Positions 24,500 to 35,555 of a DNA stretch of 64,000 nt are shown piece after piece (position 1 is the first letter of the stretch; each line of letters opens with the position of its first letter). The translations under genes were made by a program, and so were the position numbers. Source of the stretch: Adineta ricciae (taxonomy: Eukaryota > Rotifera > Eurotatoria > Adinetida > Adinetidae). The notes beneath the pieces were generated by a model. It saw only the letters and a program-made list of their open reading frames with translations. It did no database searches and had not been told where the DNA came from. The stretch is taken from positions 62,001-126,000 of the forward strand of contig CAJNOJ010000115.1 in the NCBI GenBank assembly GCA_905250025.1, in the 5' to 3' direction.

Positions 24500-26418
24500 A
24501 TGTCTTTCTTTCGTTCATTCAATATAAATACTAAAGGTTAGGTTTATTCATCATTACTCTCATTGATCTTAGTTATTCTATAGAAACACCTGCAGATTAT
24601 GGTCAAGCACAACCGAACAGTTGTTATAACATTCAGCAATGGCCATACTATCGAGATCTAGCTATTCAATCCGGTATAGAACCACTTAAATTGTAATGTT
24701 TCGTCCTTATGGAATCTTTAGGTCACTCGGCAATTTCATCTGAACTCGCCTCGCTTCGTTATTCTCGTCTCGAACGTTCTCTCTATAATCTTGTTTACAC
24801 ACCCAATGACGAACTCGATCAGTTTATTCTCTATCTTGACTCCCGCTCGTTCGCCCCGCATTTACAATTTATCCTTGAAGTGAACAATTTCGAAAAAGTC
24901 ATTCGAGAAAACAGTATCGACGATCAGCAAACAATCGCATTAACATTATTTCATAAATATTTATCCATTGATGCAAAATATTTCCTTCCAATCAATGACG
25001 AAATTCGACGAACAACTTTATGTAAATGACTTTTATTGAAATGATGCGAAACATATGTCAGTTTTTTGTAGTATTGATTTGCCCTTCAGATGAAAGTAGT
25101 CAACCTGATCCGAATTGTTTTCAAATGGCACGAGAATATATTTGGCAATTGATCGAACGGAGGTTTTCCTTACTGATCCAGCTGTTGTCTCAATAGATTG
25201 TCGAGCTGTTTTTTAATTATAGTGAATATCAAACTTATCTACAGAGTAGTTTTCATATTAAATATCAACTGAAGATCGTGAAAGGAAATCAATTACAGTT
25301 ACATGATTTTCTTTATCACAAACCATCATTGTCGTATTTGATAGAAGTAAGAAAAGGAGAACAATGCGTATTTATATGAATACTATAGGATTTAGTTTGC
25401 AGAACGAGAGAATATTATTGATCTCGTTCGGTTTTGGATTGATGTCGAACAATTTTATCACAATATTACAAATCGAGAACTTAATGATCAAATACTCGTC
25501 GAAAACGCTCTCTCAATTTACGATCAGTAAGAACGAAAAATTGCTAATAATAGATACACATAACTAGTTATGGTATAGATACATTTCTATGCAAGCACCT
25601 GCACGCTTAGGTTTCGATGATGCAATTCGAACAAAGATCGAATGTAGTATTTGTCAACCAGATCGAACTATTGGTCCATTGGTTGATACATTTGATCAAG
25701 CAGTTTGGATGATCTATACTATTTTACAACAAGTATGCTATTCATTATCTGAATCAGAACACAAAACTAGACCTTGCTTAGGAATATTTTCCTCGGTTTC
25801 TACGCAGTGTAAGCTTTCATCGATATACAAATGACCTTATGATCAGATTAAAACACAATGATTGTGTTACTAGTTTCCAACGAAAGAAATCTAATGACTT
25901 TGGTAACGAATGATGATGCTTTCCTTGGTCTCTATTGTCATTGTTTATTTTCGTAGATTCAATCTCGGTTGAACTCGAAAACGTACCTCAGGCAACATCG
26001 TTCGGACATCAAACAGGTATTACGAAATCGTCATCCTGTTCAAATATCAATGACGAAATCGAAGCGAAATCTAAAGGGTAAAAAATGAATAGCTGCGAAC
26101 AAGATAAACCAATGTATCAATCTCTTTAGAAGACTATCCATGGGATATGTGGACTCCTTAGGTCGTTTTATTCGTGATCATGATGTTACTTCTACTGATA
26201 TATCTTCAACTCCCAATCGTAAACCATATTCTAAACCATTACAATTTTTCACCCACTTAGTCCGCAATGAGCCAGATTCGATGGTTAACTTATTTGTTTG
26301 CTCGTTGAAAAAATATACATCCGTGTGTTTTTAGGTAACGGAAGAAGATGCAGCACGATTTGCAGCAACACTTATTAATGAAATCACCAATCGCACTGTT
26401 AACATAGATACCGACTAG
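24500..26418 (+). CDS. AKAP10: AKAP10-like (D-AKAP2) RGS-domain A-kinase anchoring protein
   Basis: Eleven exons: 24500-24536, 24584-24673, 24722-25021, 25090-25162, 25223-25346, 25411-25526, 25579-25732, 25782-25902, 25957-26077, 26130-26283, 26335-26418; about 457 aa with every junction in phase. It starts MSFFR, as vertebrate AKAP10 does. Recognisable parts are an FHKYLSIDA block and DPNCFQMAREYIW, an RGS core SLSYLIENIIDLVRFW, then LGFDDAIRTKIEC, YFPRFLRS and GYVDSLGRFIRD. The C-terminal amphipathic helix (EEDAARFAATLINEITN) is the expected docking site for the PKA regulatory subunit. The protein tethers PKA to membranes/mitochondria. The first RGS domain appears shortened and no PDZ-binding end is present. 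The acceptor at 25410 is an AG eight bases after a competing CAG; only the downstream one keeps the frame. Confidence 0.85.
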
Positions 26419-26476
26419 ATCATTTTTTTTCTTCCATTTTCATGCGTTTTTATATTTTATAAATATGTTTTAGATC
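26419..26476 (+). promoter_or_regulatory. AKAP10-LRWD1 intercistronic region with splice acceptor
   Basis: A 58-bp T-rich gap. It ends in the acceptor ATATGTTTTAG at 26473, three bases before the LRWD1 ATG. No canonical AATAAA is present. This is the second same-strand gene pair in the window with trans-splice-like spacing. Confidence 0.5.
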
Positions 26477-28369
26477 ATGATTTCTATGAATGAGCATTCG
26501 GAAGACAATGCTCTTCCCTTGTTAACATCGTGTGAACATTTATCAACACCATCTTCCTCTTACGATCACGTCACAGAACTTAATTTATCAAATTTACAAC
26601 TGATGCAAATCGATACATTTCCATTTGAACAATTTCCATATCTTCGATCACTTAATTTATCTCATAATCAATTAACATCCATCAATCCTGACTGGGCAAA
26701 ATCATCGACGAATACAATTGAATATCTCAATCTAAGTTCGAATAAATTACAAACACTCTTATTTCTTCAAGATTTCAAATATTTGCAAACATTAGATATC
26801 ACTGATAATCTACTCGGAAAACATGAACGATTTTTGGTATTAGATATTTGTCCAGCTCTTCAACATATCATCGATTTTAATGAGGAACAAATCCATCATG
26901 ATCAAGTGAAATTCAATCATTTATTGACGATTATTGAATCTGGTCCCTTCACCATTGATTTGCATAATTTTCGACAGAGAATGATTGATCGCATCGAACA
27001 AGAGGACATTTATTCCGAATTTTCTCGATCACCTCTAGGAAACTATATCATAGACAAAAGATTCACTAAACTTTCCCTACAAATGGAAACATCATTAACT
27101 AATGAATTCAATTTTTCGTTGAAAATCTCTGCTGATTCCAAAGATCTCTTTCAACCCATTAAGTTACTTCGCGCACATCATCAAACAAACTCACAATTAC
27201 GTTCACTCGCCGTTCATATGTGTGCATTCGAGCCGAATACACCGGAAAACATTCTCGCTACTTGTGGTGGTTACAAAGTATGTTTTACCAATTGTGATGC
27301 ATGTGAAATTACGCATTTATTTGAAATTAATACATTGTCTTCTGTGAGCTCATCGACCACAGGTCGAAAAACAAAGAATAAAAAGAAAATAACACAAATG
27401 GATCATTTTACATGTTTATGTTGGATAGAAATTAATCATTCAAACGAAGATCCATTGAAAATATTGGCGGTTGGAGCAACAAATGGTTCGATCTATCTCT
27501 TGCTACCGAAATGGAAACTAATGTTCGCACATATTGAGTTACCCGTAAGTCTGATTTTGTTAAACGGAAGAAAACGAAAACAATCATGTATTCATTATTC
27601 TTAGAACTCGTCGATCGGTTGTTTAACATGGAGTTCAAACAACCCATATCTATTAGCAATCGGTTCCTATCACACTGTACGATTTATTAATATTCGATCT
27701 TACATCGATCGTGTGCAATCGTTTATACATAAACAAAGTCAACCGACAACCCTTTTCGATTGTGATGACACGTCAATGTTTGTCAACAAAGTTTCTACGA
27801 CACATGTTTATAATCTTTATGAAGGAATCGGTCCGCTGATAAATATCACTGATTTATTGTTTTATCCATTATCGAGGGACCGTTCTGTGCTTCTTGTCAG
27901 TACAACTTCAGGTCTTTTTCTTATCGACTATCAAGAAAAACAATGCCAATCACCTGTTCAACTTGCATTGCCAAAATCAATTTGGGCTGTCAGCGAACAT
28001 ATTGTATCTCTTCGTTTAATCGCACATCCGATTCGTCTAGTTGCTCTAAATATACTCGATCTCGACCAAATTTATTGTTTCAATTTAGAACAAGCACTTG
28101 AAAGTCAACAAATACATATTCATCATACATTTTCAAATCCTTATCCACAAAGCACAGCCAAATTAGCCGTGTTCTCCAAAGCGAACATGGCAGCTGAATG
28201 TATCGTCAGTAGTCAACAGGGCGCATTCTACTATCATCGATTTCAATCGAATACACATGACCAACAAGTGAAGATATTTATTCTTCCAAATATTCTATCA
28301 GCTGATATAAATGAATCTTATCTCTGTTTAACGACAAACACGAATCTCATCTGTATATATAAACGATAA
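26477..28369 (+). CDS. LRWD1: LRWD1/ORCA-like leucine-rich repeat and WD40 protein
   Basis: Two exons, 26477-27544 and 27605-28369, giving 610 aa. N-terminal LRRs are visible at about residues 35-130 (LNLSNLQLMQIDTFPF, LRSLNLSHNQLTSI, IEYLNLSSNKL, LQTLDITDNLL), followed by a linker. The C-terminal half has WD-like blades (ENILATCGGYKVCF, LKILAVGATNGSIYLL, NPYLLAIGSYHTVRFI, VLLVSTTSGLFLIDY). In animals LRWD1 binds the origin recognition complex and heterochromatin marks, helping ORC load on chromatin. A lysine-rich patch (TGRKTKNKKK) between blades may be nuclear-targeting. The assignment rests on the LRR-then-WD40 order and length; other LRR-WD proteins are the alternative. The 3' end faces the channel gene with only 86 bp between stops. 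Confidence 0.75.
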
Positions 28370-28376
28370 TAAGATA

Positions 28377-28382
28377 TTTATT
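28377..28382 (-). terminator. Poly(A) signal of the ligand-gated channel gene
   Basis: AATAAA on the minus strand, about 75 bp after the channel stop at 28456. It sits only 8 bp beyond the stop codon of the convergent LRWD1 gene, so the 3' UTRs overlap antisense. Confidence 0.5.
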
Positions 28383-28455
28383 TCAATTTAACTTGTCAGA
28401 CAGAACAACAAAAAGTAACTAAATTATAATATATTTATGTCAATCTTTTCTTCTT

Positions 28456-31400
28456 CTAAACAAATAAAGATGTACGACTGGAATTTTGTCTGTCTTTGAA
28501 ACGTTGTACAGCATGATGACCTTGTGCAAACGTTTCGAACATGCCTGCTAATTTCGATGCATATTTCCGATCATTTTCAAGCATGATATTCCGATGATGT
28601 AATGCTCGACATAAGGAAATAATCATCAAAATGTGATATAAAAGAAAAAATATAGTAAATAAAGCAAACATATAATTATCGATTGATTTTGATATGTTTA
28701 ATCTTCGAACAAGATATCCGATGATTGAATGCCAAATTGAATTCAATGAAATAAAAACGAGAGATACAAGTGTATATTTATCCAGCAATGTGAGGTAAGA
28801 GACAGGTGGAAGAAGACGTGATACCGACCAGCGGAACATGATCGAGGTGAGTAAAAGTGTGCCTAAATGACACGATGTATTTTATGGAAATGACAAAAAG
28901 ATTTACGAACAAGTGATTTGAAGACGACTTTGTGGAAGGTCGGGAGCCACACCATAAACAGTCAGCGCGATGAATGTAATGAGAAAAATCAGAAGATAAA
29001 CGTTCCAATAGAAATAACCGGGTCGTCGGGCAACGTAACATGTGACTAGGTAATGGAGAATAGTACATGACAAGACATATTTTATTTATGAATGAAGAAA
29101 ATCTACCTAGATATGTGGATTGACGAATTGGTCGAAAACTGAAATCTTCAGTTGTTATTGTCGAACGTGTTTCGATATGTTCATAGAGAAACCATTCTTG
29201 TTGGGCTAAACAAATCAGTCGTCATTGAATTACGCTTGTTGATTACAGAAATACCTAGAAAAGCTTCGCGATTGACAATTGAGGGTTGAAAACGATTTTC
29301 AACAAGAATGCATTCATCTGTTGGACAACTGGCCACAATTTGTAGGGACAACTGTTGAACATCAGCTGGAAAACTGTTCAATTCAAGTTTTTCCCAAAAT
29401 GTACCGACCACTTTGCGTATTTCCCAAACATAGATCGTATCGCAAGTAGTACTATCAGGTTTGACTGGTTCATCTAAATGATCCACAAATTCACTAATGA
29501 TTTCCTGTTTAACATCGCCCAATGCATTTTTTATATAAAGATTCGGATTCCACGATGCTGCTGTTGGATCGTACAACCATCGTGCTTCGATAACAACTTC
29601 AGCGTAGAATTTCTCGTGTAATGTAATGACCTTGTGATGTAGAAAAACTACAAGTGACAAGGATAAAACGAAAATGAAACATTTTACTTCGCCGAGCCGG
29701 ATAAATTTTACACGAAGCGATACTTCACGAGCCGGTTTGATGTTCGATGAACTTCTCAGCAGTAACGAATGAACATCGTTGGTGGATCGTTGTATTAGGA
29801 CACGTTGGTGATTTGTGGATGAGTGTGTCATAGCTGAAAAAGAATGAAATGAAAAGAATATTGGTGCATTCGTATTCAAAATTTTTATCGGAATGAGTAA
29901 ATATCATCCGATGACTGAAAATCTTTTCAGGAAAAGAAGCATCAATCAAACAGCTCGTCTTTTACTATAGACGGTGATCTTCTGTAATTAATGGTGATGA
30001 TCTCCGGTGGTTTCAAACAATTTTCCTACGTGGAATGATTTCCGATGAGAAAATAGATGGTGTGTTTCTGGCGGAAACTCATAAGACTGATCCTTTTCAT
30101 CGCTTTCTAACGTCATCATAATCAGAAAAATTCTAACAAGAACTTATTTGCATGACTTCCTATTTTTGGATACCGTGAAAGGTTATTATTATCNGGCTGA
30201 AGAAATGCGAAAGCAAATCTACGAACAGGAACTTCAGAAAGAACAAGAAGCAAAACAACGTGTTAAAGATGATCTTATGAGTGCGCTGGTAAATACAATG
30301 TGAACTGGCTCCGGAATGATCTGAATTTGTATTTTCAGCTTCATACGGAAGGGAATGTCGATCAGGTATTGAAGAAAAGTATCGAAGATCTGGAGAAACA
30401 ACGGAAAGAAGAAGTTCAACCGATTCTACCGAATATGGTAAAATTGTCGATTTCATTTCGATAATAATAAACTCGTATTTTTCAGATCAGGAGAGAAGAA
30501 GATATTCTAAGTTCATTGGCCAACGATCAGATTCAACATAGACTGTTTGAATACACACCACCAACATATGATCATCAAGGGCCGCCTGTTCCCGATCGAG
30601 CAGATCTCGAGCAGCTAGGGTAAGAAAAAGAGCGAGTATTTACTTTTTCTTTGACCTGTTTGTCTCTAGCTATTTGGATAACGTTCGTCAAGAAAGACCA
30701 GTTGAAAGAGCCGGTGGTTACACGCGAGAATATCCATGCTTACGTGCGATTCAAGAAGCATTCGATATGTTATTATTTGTTAGAGATAATTTGTTGAATA
30801 ATGTGAAAAAAGAGACGATTTCTGAAAACGAACCTATGGAAACTTAAGTTAATAAAAAAATAATCTTCTTTTCATATTCTAGATTGATCTAAAATTTGTC
30901 ATAAATATGCAATTAACATTACCTCTATCATTGAAAGGTATAACCGAACTCAATCGAGATGAGTTCACTCAAACAATTCAAGTTCCATACGTGAATATTC
31001 CTGGCGAACATATTCGTTCGTCGAAATGGAAAGATTATTTACTTACACTACATTCATTCAAGAATGTTCGTGATCTAGAAGGACGATTCAAACAAGTTCT
31101 ATTCGATCCTGACATAATCAAGACAAAAAAGGACATTATTGAACGCATTCCATCGATCGAAGAGTTTGTTGAACAATCATTTGATTTCACACAAATTTCA
31201 ATCACATATGACAATTATACCATTGAACAAGTGATCAAAGCGATTATACCAGACGATTTAATAACCGATAAACGAGTTAATACTGGATCGGGTTATAGTA
31301 TTATTGGACATATTGCTCATTTTAATCTTCGAGATGAAGTTTTACCGTATAAGCATATCATTGGTGAGTAGAAGAAATGATCTATTTTGAAAATATCTCT

Positions 31401-32044
31401 TTCGATAAGAATTGTAGCGCAAGTGATACTTGATAAATTAGTAAACGTTAAAACCGTTGTGAATAAATTACATGAGATCGATTCTGTTTATCGTAATTTC
31501 GATTTGGAAATCATCGCCGGTGAAGCAAATACCATTGTGCAATGTCGAGAAAGTAAAGCAACATTTCAATTTGATTTTGCTAAAGTCTACTGGAACCCTC
31601 GTTTGAGTAATTATGTTCACATATCGTTCCTTCATATTCACACAGCTTAATTAAGGTACTGAACGCGAACGTATTTTTGAAATTCTTCGTCCAAATGATC
31701 TCGTTATCGACGTGTTCGCTGGAGTTGGACCGTTTGTTGTTCCTGCATCGATGCTTGGTTGTACTGTTTGTGCGAATGATATTANTTTGCCAGTTATAAT
31801 AACAAGAAACTCGTTTCCGAGATATGTTCTAGTCCTTTATATAATACTATTACATACGTAATGATGAAGCAATACATTTTTCACTTGCTGATAATTCTGG
31901 AATAGCTGAATAATGAATCGATCCACGTGGAATATTGCCAATGGTAGTTGCGCGTCGATGAGCTATCAGTAAACTTCTACTGGCATCAAAATTCTCCCGA
32001 TCCATTATTTCTAAATTGGAATCCGATTGTCTTTGACTGGGCAT
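28456..32044 (-). CDS. Pentameric ligand-gated ion channel (Cys-loop superfamily, prokaryote-like)
   Basis: Exons: 29833-29255, 29205-29107, 29045-28911, 28862-28456. A probable first exon, 32044-31858, begins with an ATG three bases after an acceptor, ends in GTATGT and is in phase with 29833. Without it, translation could start at 29831. Total about 468 aa. The ligand-binding domain has WNPNLYIKNALG and FPADVQQLSLQIV; the position after FPxDxQ that is Cys in classical receptors is Gln, so the Cys-loop bridge is missing. TM1 is YFYWNVYLLIFLITFIAL, the pore-lining TM2 region is TLLLTSIMFRWSVSRLLP and the TM2-3 link is VSYLTLLDKY; TM3 and TM4 follow. The TLLLT..LP.VSYLTLLDKY pattern matches bacterial/protist-type channels rather than nicotinic ones. 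Donor GTTCGT at 28910 is non-consensus but needed for frame. The putative first intron holds an N-bounded foreign segment. Confidence 0.75.
30194..30194. other. Assembly gap (single N), left edge of the misplaced copy
   Basis: An N directly joins unrelated intron-like sequence on the left to MNAT1 exon 5 on the right. Confidence 0.95.
30195..31784 (+). pseudogene. Second, truncated copy of MNAT1 (3' part) and TRMT5 (5' part)
   Basis: This segment matches 12626-14225 base for base apart from a few percent substitutions and small indels. It holds MNAT1 from within exon 5 to its stop at 30846, the intercistronic region, and TRMT5 exons 1-2 plus the start of exon 3. It begins and ends abruptly at single N characters (30194, 31785), cutting MNAT1 and TRMT5 mid-exon. 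Frames are intact (TRMT5 exon 1 differs at only a few residues, such as V/I, H/R, EG/KD), which is what an allele looks like rather than a decayed duplicate. Most likely a haplotype contig placed by the assembler inside an intron of the channel gene. Confidence 0.8.
31785..31785. other. Assembly gap (single N), right edge of the misplaced copy
   Basis: An N directly follows truncated TRMT5 exon 3; the sequence to the right is unrelated. Confidence 0.95.
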
Positions 32045-34035
32045 GATCTAAATCGTACGTAGAGTAGATTGTTGTCTCTTCTCGAGCAACATCGAATTTA
32101 CATCGATAGTAATATTATTCTTATGGAAATAATCAGCTTGATTATCAATGACAATTACACAGATTTACATAGACAAAAGTGCTTCGAAAGGACTCGTCGT
32201 TTCCTCTTGATTGTATGTCTGTAGAATTTCGTTTATACAATAGAACAAAAAGCATCGGATGAGACTAAGAAATAAAATGAGAAATATAGCAGGACAGATG
32301 AGATCCAGCGAGGGAGAAAAAAACGACCTAAGTGATTGCTAACAGAACAAGAGAACAGCAGCTAATGGAATACACTTTTCCTGTTCTTTTAGTTCTATAT
32401 CGATAATAACTGTGGAGCATGAAATAATCCATGTGGTGTTTAAGAAGATTTGAACATCGTCCCTTACCAGAAATAGTAGAGATAATGCACTCTCATTACG
32501 GTTGAAACGATATATGTAATAACTTTAATATTCAATTTGAGATTATTTACTCACGTGATTATGGTATAATGTCTAAGTCTTCTTAAGTTTGATGTGCTGC
32601 AGTCTTTTCATAATATTAAAGATAATCTATTGTGAGTACGGAAAGAGAAATTCGAAAAAAATCAGTAATGTTGATGAACATGAGTATAAATGGAGTGTTT
32701 AGTCTATTTATTCCGTTTTACAAATAACAAGACATACAAGTCTGACAAAAACATCCTTAGAAAATTTATTTACTAGGCAAAAATCGAGTGTACTGCATAG
32801 CGATGAATTGTAGAAAGTTCTATAATCAATATTGACAGCCAAGACATAAAAAACGGATGTAGTTTTCATCCAACAAAACAACTCTCCTTATTCTGATTGA
32901 ATATCAGGGTGAGGATGAGAGTGGAAAACTTAATAAATGAAACCAGTGTTCCCCTTCAGTTGGAACGCACACTGGAACGAATTACGTTGAAAGTTGAATG
33001 AATTTGATTTTTCATATGAATAGTAATTTTACTCTTGACCCGGCAGTTGACATCCATCTCGATCTTGGTGGTTTCAACTCTTCTGATGTGAGAACCACAT
33101 AACGAATAATTCTCGTTTTTGTACAACTCAACTTCAGCGAGGTGGCAATGGTATAGATCAACAATATGAAAAACTCATGAATTAATCGCTTATGTACAAC
33201 ACTCGAAACATCAGAATTTGTCACGCAATAGCCGCGTTTGTGATATATCGAAAATGACCTACCGATGGTACTCTTCCGCTTAATCATTGCATGTCAAAAT
33301 TCTTTCTGTAAACAACATCATCGTTCTACGACATAAGAAAGATTGGTTATATTTATTCCTAAGGCATAATGTAGCACATTCTTTCCAAAATAAATATTGG
33401 CTATCAGTTAGATTTTGCACACGCAAGGAAAAGTCGTGATAACTATGTTATGTATACGTATCTGCATAGCGATCAACCGCTATTCATCAACTTTCTGTGA
33501 TGGTGCCAAGACACGCACGGTGAATACGAAAATGAAGCATTTCCGAAAGAGAAATTTGCGAATGGAATTCCTATCTTGAAACAATCAGTGAACAATGATT
33601 GACCACAGAAAATCAGAGATACCAATACCAGCCGCCGTTACGGGTGAACTACGTTTCGTACCACCCATTCCGAACATTTGGTAACGTGCCCGAGTGGTCG
33701 GAATTGAAATTATTTTTCGCAAATTTCGTGCAGGAGTCCAGAAATCTCTTGCTTAGAAATGGTTTCAAAACTAGCAGAAATGTTGTCCAAAGTGGACAAT
33801 CAAGAATTAAATTCACCAAAAAGCAAGACTGAATGAACTTAAGCGCCGTCACTTAATCTAAGTGCCCATTGTCCATTCCCATTGACTCAAAAACACGCTG
33901 GGCTCGTGATTTAATTAGAGTTTCACTTTTTTGCAGACTCGATGTCGAAATCTTCACAATTACTTTTTGTCACAGATTGCGTAACGAATATCTGCGCTGG
34001 AAGTTCGGAAAAATAAAGTGGTACGAAATGTCATT
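32045..34035. other. Intergenic, noncoding
   Basis: About 2 kb upstream of the channel gene. No domain-bearing frame, RNA gene or clear mobile element is seen. Short frames around 33012-33850 lack ATG/intron structure that I could connect to a family. Confidence 0.4.
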
Positions 34036-34890
34036 TTCCCTTACACTCTACAATGAATTGAACACGAAATACAATCAACTTCAGATCTACTATGAATCTA
34101 TTCAAACGTTGATTCAAAATCTATTATATCACCAGAAGAAGAAATCGGATGATAATGATCTCTTAACTAAGGTTAGACACCATCGTTTTCTTTTTCACTT
34201 AGAGATTTTTGTTTAGCTTTCGAAGTTCGAAGAAAATACACACGAAGACTCAATCATTGCTCGTTTAATAAATGAAAGCAACGAAATCCGTCAATGTTTA
34301 GAAAGCGCCGATGAAAGTATTGTAAACAAAAGACTTCCCATCAGTGAACTTCAAAGTGATATTAATACTAAAGCACAACAGATCATTGTTTGTTAAGAGA
34401 ATTTTCAATCATCAAATAGTACACGGGTAGAGAAGCAATTGGTGAAAAATAGTCTTGTGTCGTACTTTCAAACACCGATTGATAAGCAACAAGAAGTAAT
34501 TCCGACCCTAAGTGTACTCGTAGAATTTACTCAGGATGAATACGACAAAGCAATGAATGCGATATCGAATAATTATGCTAATAGCACTGCTCTCGCTCGG
34601 TTAAGTAGTTGGATTGGTGGTGGATATCCTGTTCGAGCAAAACTTTCATCGAGTATTCAGCCTGATAAGGTATGCCAATGCAATAGAAAGTCTTCATTTT
34701 ACAAAAGTTTTTCTTTTAGTCATTTACTGAATTACTGATTCAATATGTCGATCAAAAATTGCCAACCAGATTCAATCCCGATGTATCCAATGCAAAGAGC
34801 TCTACGAATGAGCAGTCGAATATAGAACAGAATACGAGTCCTTCTACCCAATCATTATCGATAAATACTGACAAACTTGTAACAATTTGA
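34036..34890 (+). pseudogene. Broken C-terminal fragment of a GMAP-210/TRIP11-like golgin
   Basis: Three exon-like blocks share one reading frame: a coiled-coil block ending at donor 34171, 34217-34669, and 34720-34890 (stop TGA). The first two encode heptad-like helices (LYNELNTKYNQLQIYYESI, FEENTHEDSIIARLINES). The second contains LVKNSLVSYFQTPIDKQQEV, which fits the GRAB (Arf1-binding) region of GMAP-210, and the third SFTELLIQYVDQKLP. An in-frame TAA at 34394-34396 lies between helix and GRAB parts, and I found no intron that removes it cleanly. The long coiled coil expected upstream (over 1000 aa in the family) is missing. The piece therefore looks like a truncated gene remnant at the edge of the repeat-rich region. 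Confidence 0.55.
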
Positions 34891-35555
34891 TTTGATAGTT
34901 TTTAACTCACTCTCCCCTTGTTTATAAATCTACACATTTGTCATTTGTGTGGGAATATATTTTTTCTTCATGCGGCCATAATTGTTTCTCTTTTTACTCA
35001 CCAGCTGAATGCTTCCTACCTTCTTTTCGAAAATCGACACGGTTTCAACGTTCGTAATTGCAATGTCTATACCCAATATCTCGCACGTATTCCAGAGCTA
35101 GAAGCCAGATTTATGACCTTTTAGAGTGATGTTTAACCAATGATATCAAGTACGACTTCTTAACTCTTTTGTGAGAACCAATACTAGAGCTAAGAGATGT
35201 ATACTGTTTTCATAAGATCTTAGGTTACAATCGCCATATTTCGCCTCATCCATCGATACTTCTCTCCTATGAGACTAGCTCACAGCTTCGTATTTCCACC
35301 TTCCTTTCGTGCAATTCGCCACATGCACATTTCGCATGAATCCAGCAATTTCTCATTGTTTCACACTCGCCGACTCAACCAAACGATAAACTCGTTCACC
35401 CATCATCAAAACATGTTTCTTAGCCACTATTCATCTCACTAAGTTACACCCTCAAACCCCAAAAGTCTTTGAACATTCACTTCTTTCATCCCATACTTCG
35501 TTTATTTCCTCACACGTTTCAAAATAAAAAATCTACTCTTTTCTCCGAAGAAAAT
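34891..35555. other. Intergenic, noncoding
   Basis: A 665-bp AT-rich stretch between the golgin remnant and the 3' end of the LRR gene. No feature recognised. Confidence 0.4.

Noticed and set aside
24697-25027. AKAP10 starting at the internal ATG at 24709
   Set aside because: That ATG lies inside a 48-bp intron; the upstream MSFFR exon and in-phase junctions explain the gene better.
29181-29879. Channel start at a non-ATG codon near 29879
   Set aside because: The frame would need TTG; a splice acceptor lies just before the ATG at 29831 and a phase-matching upstream exon exists.
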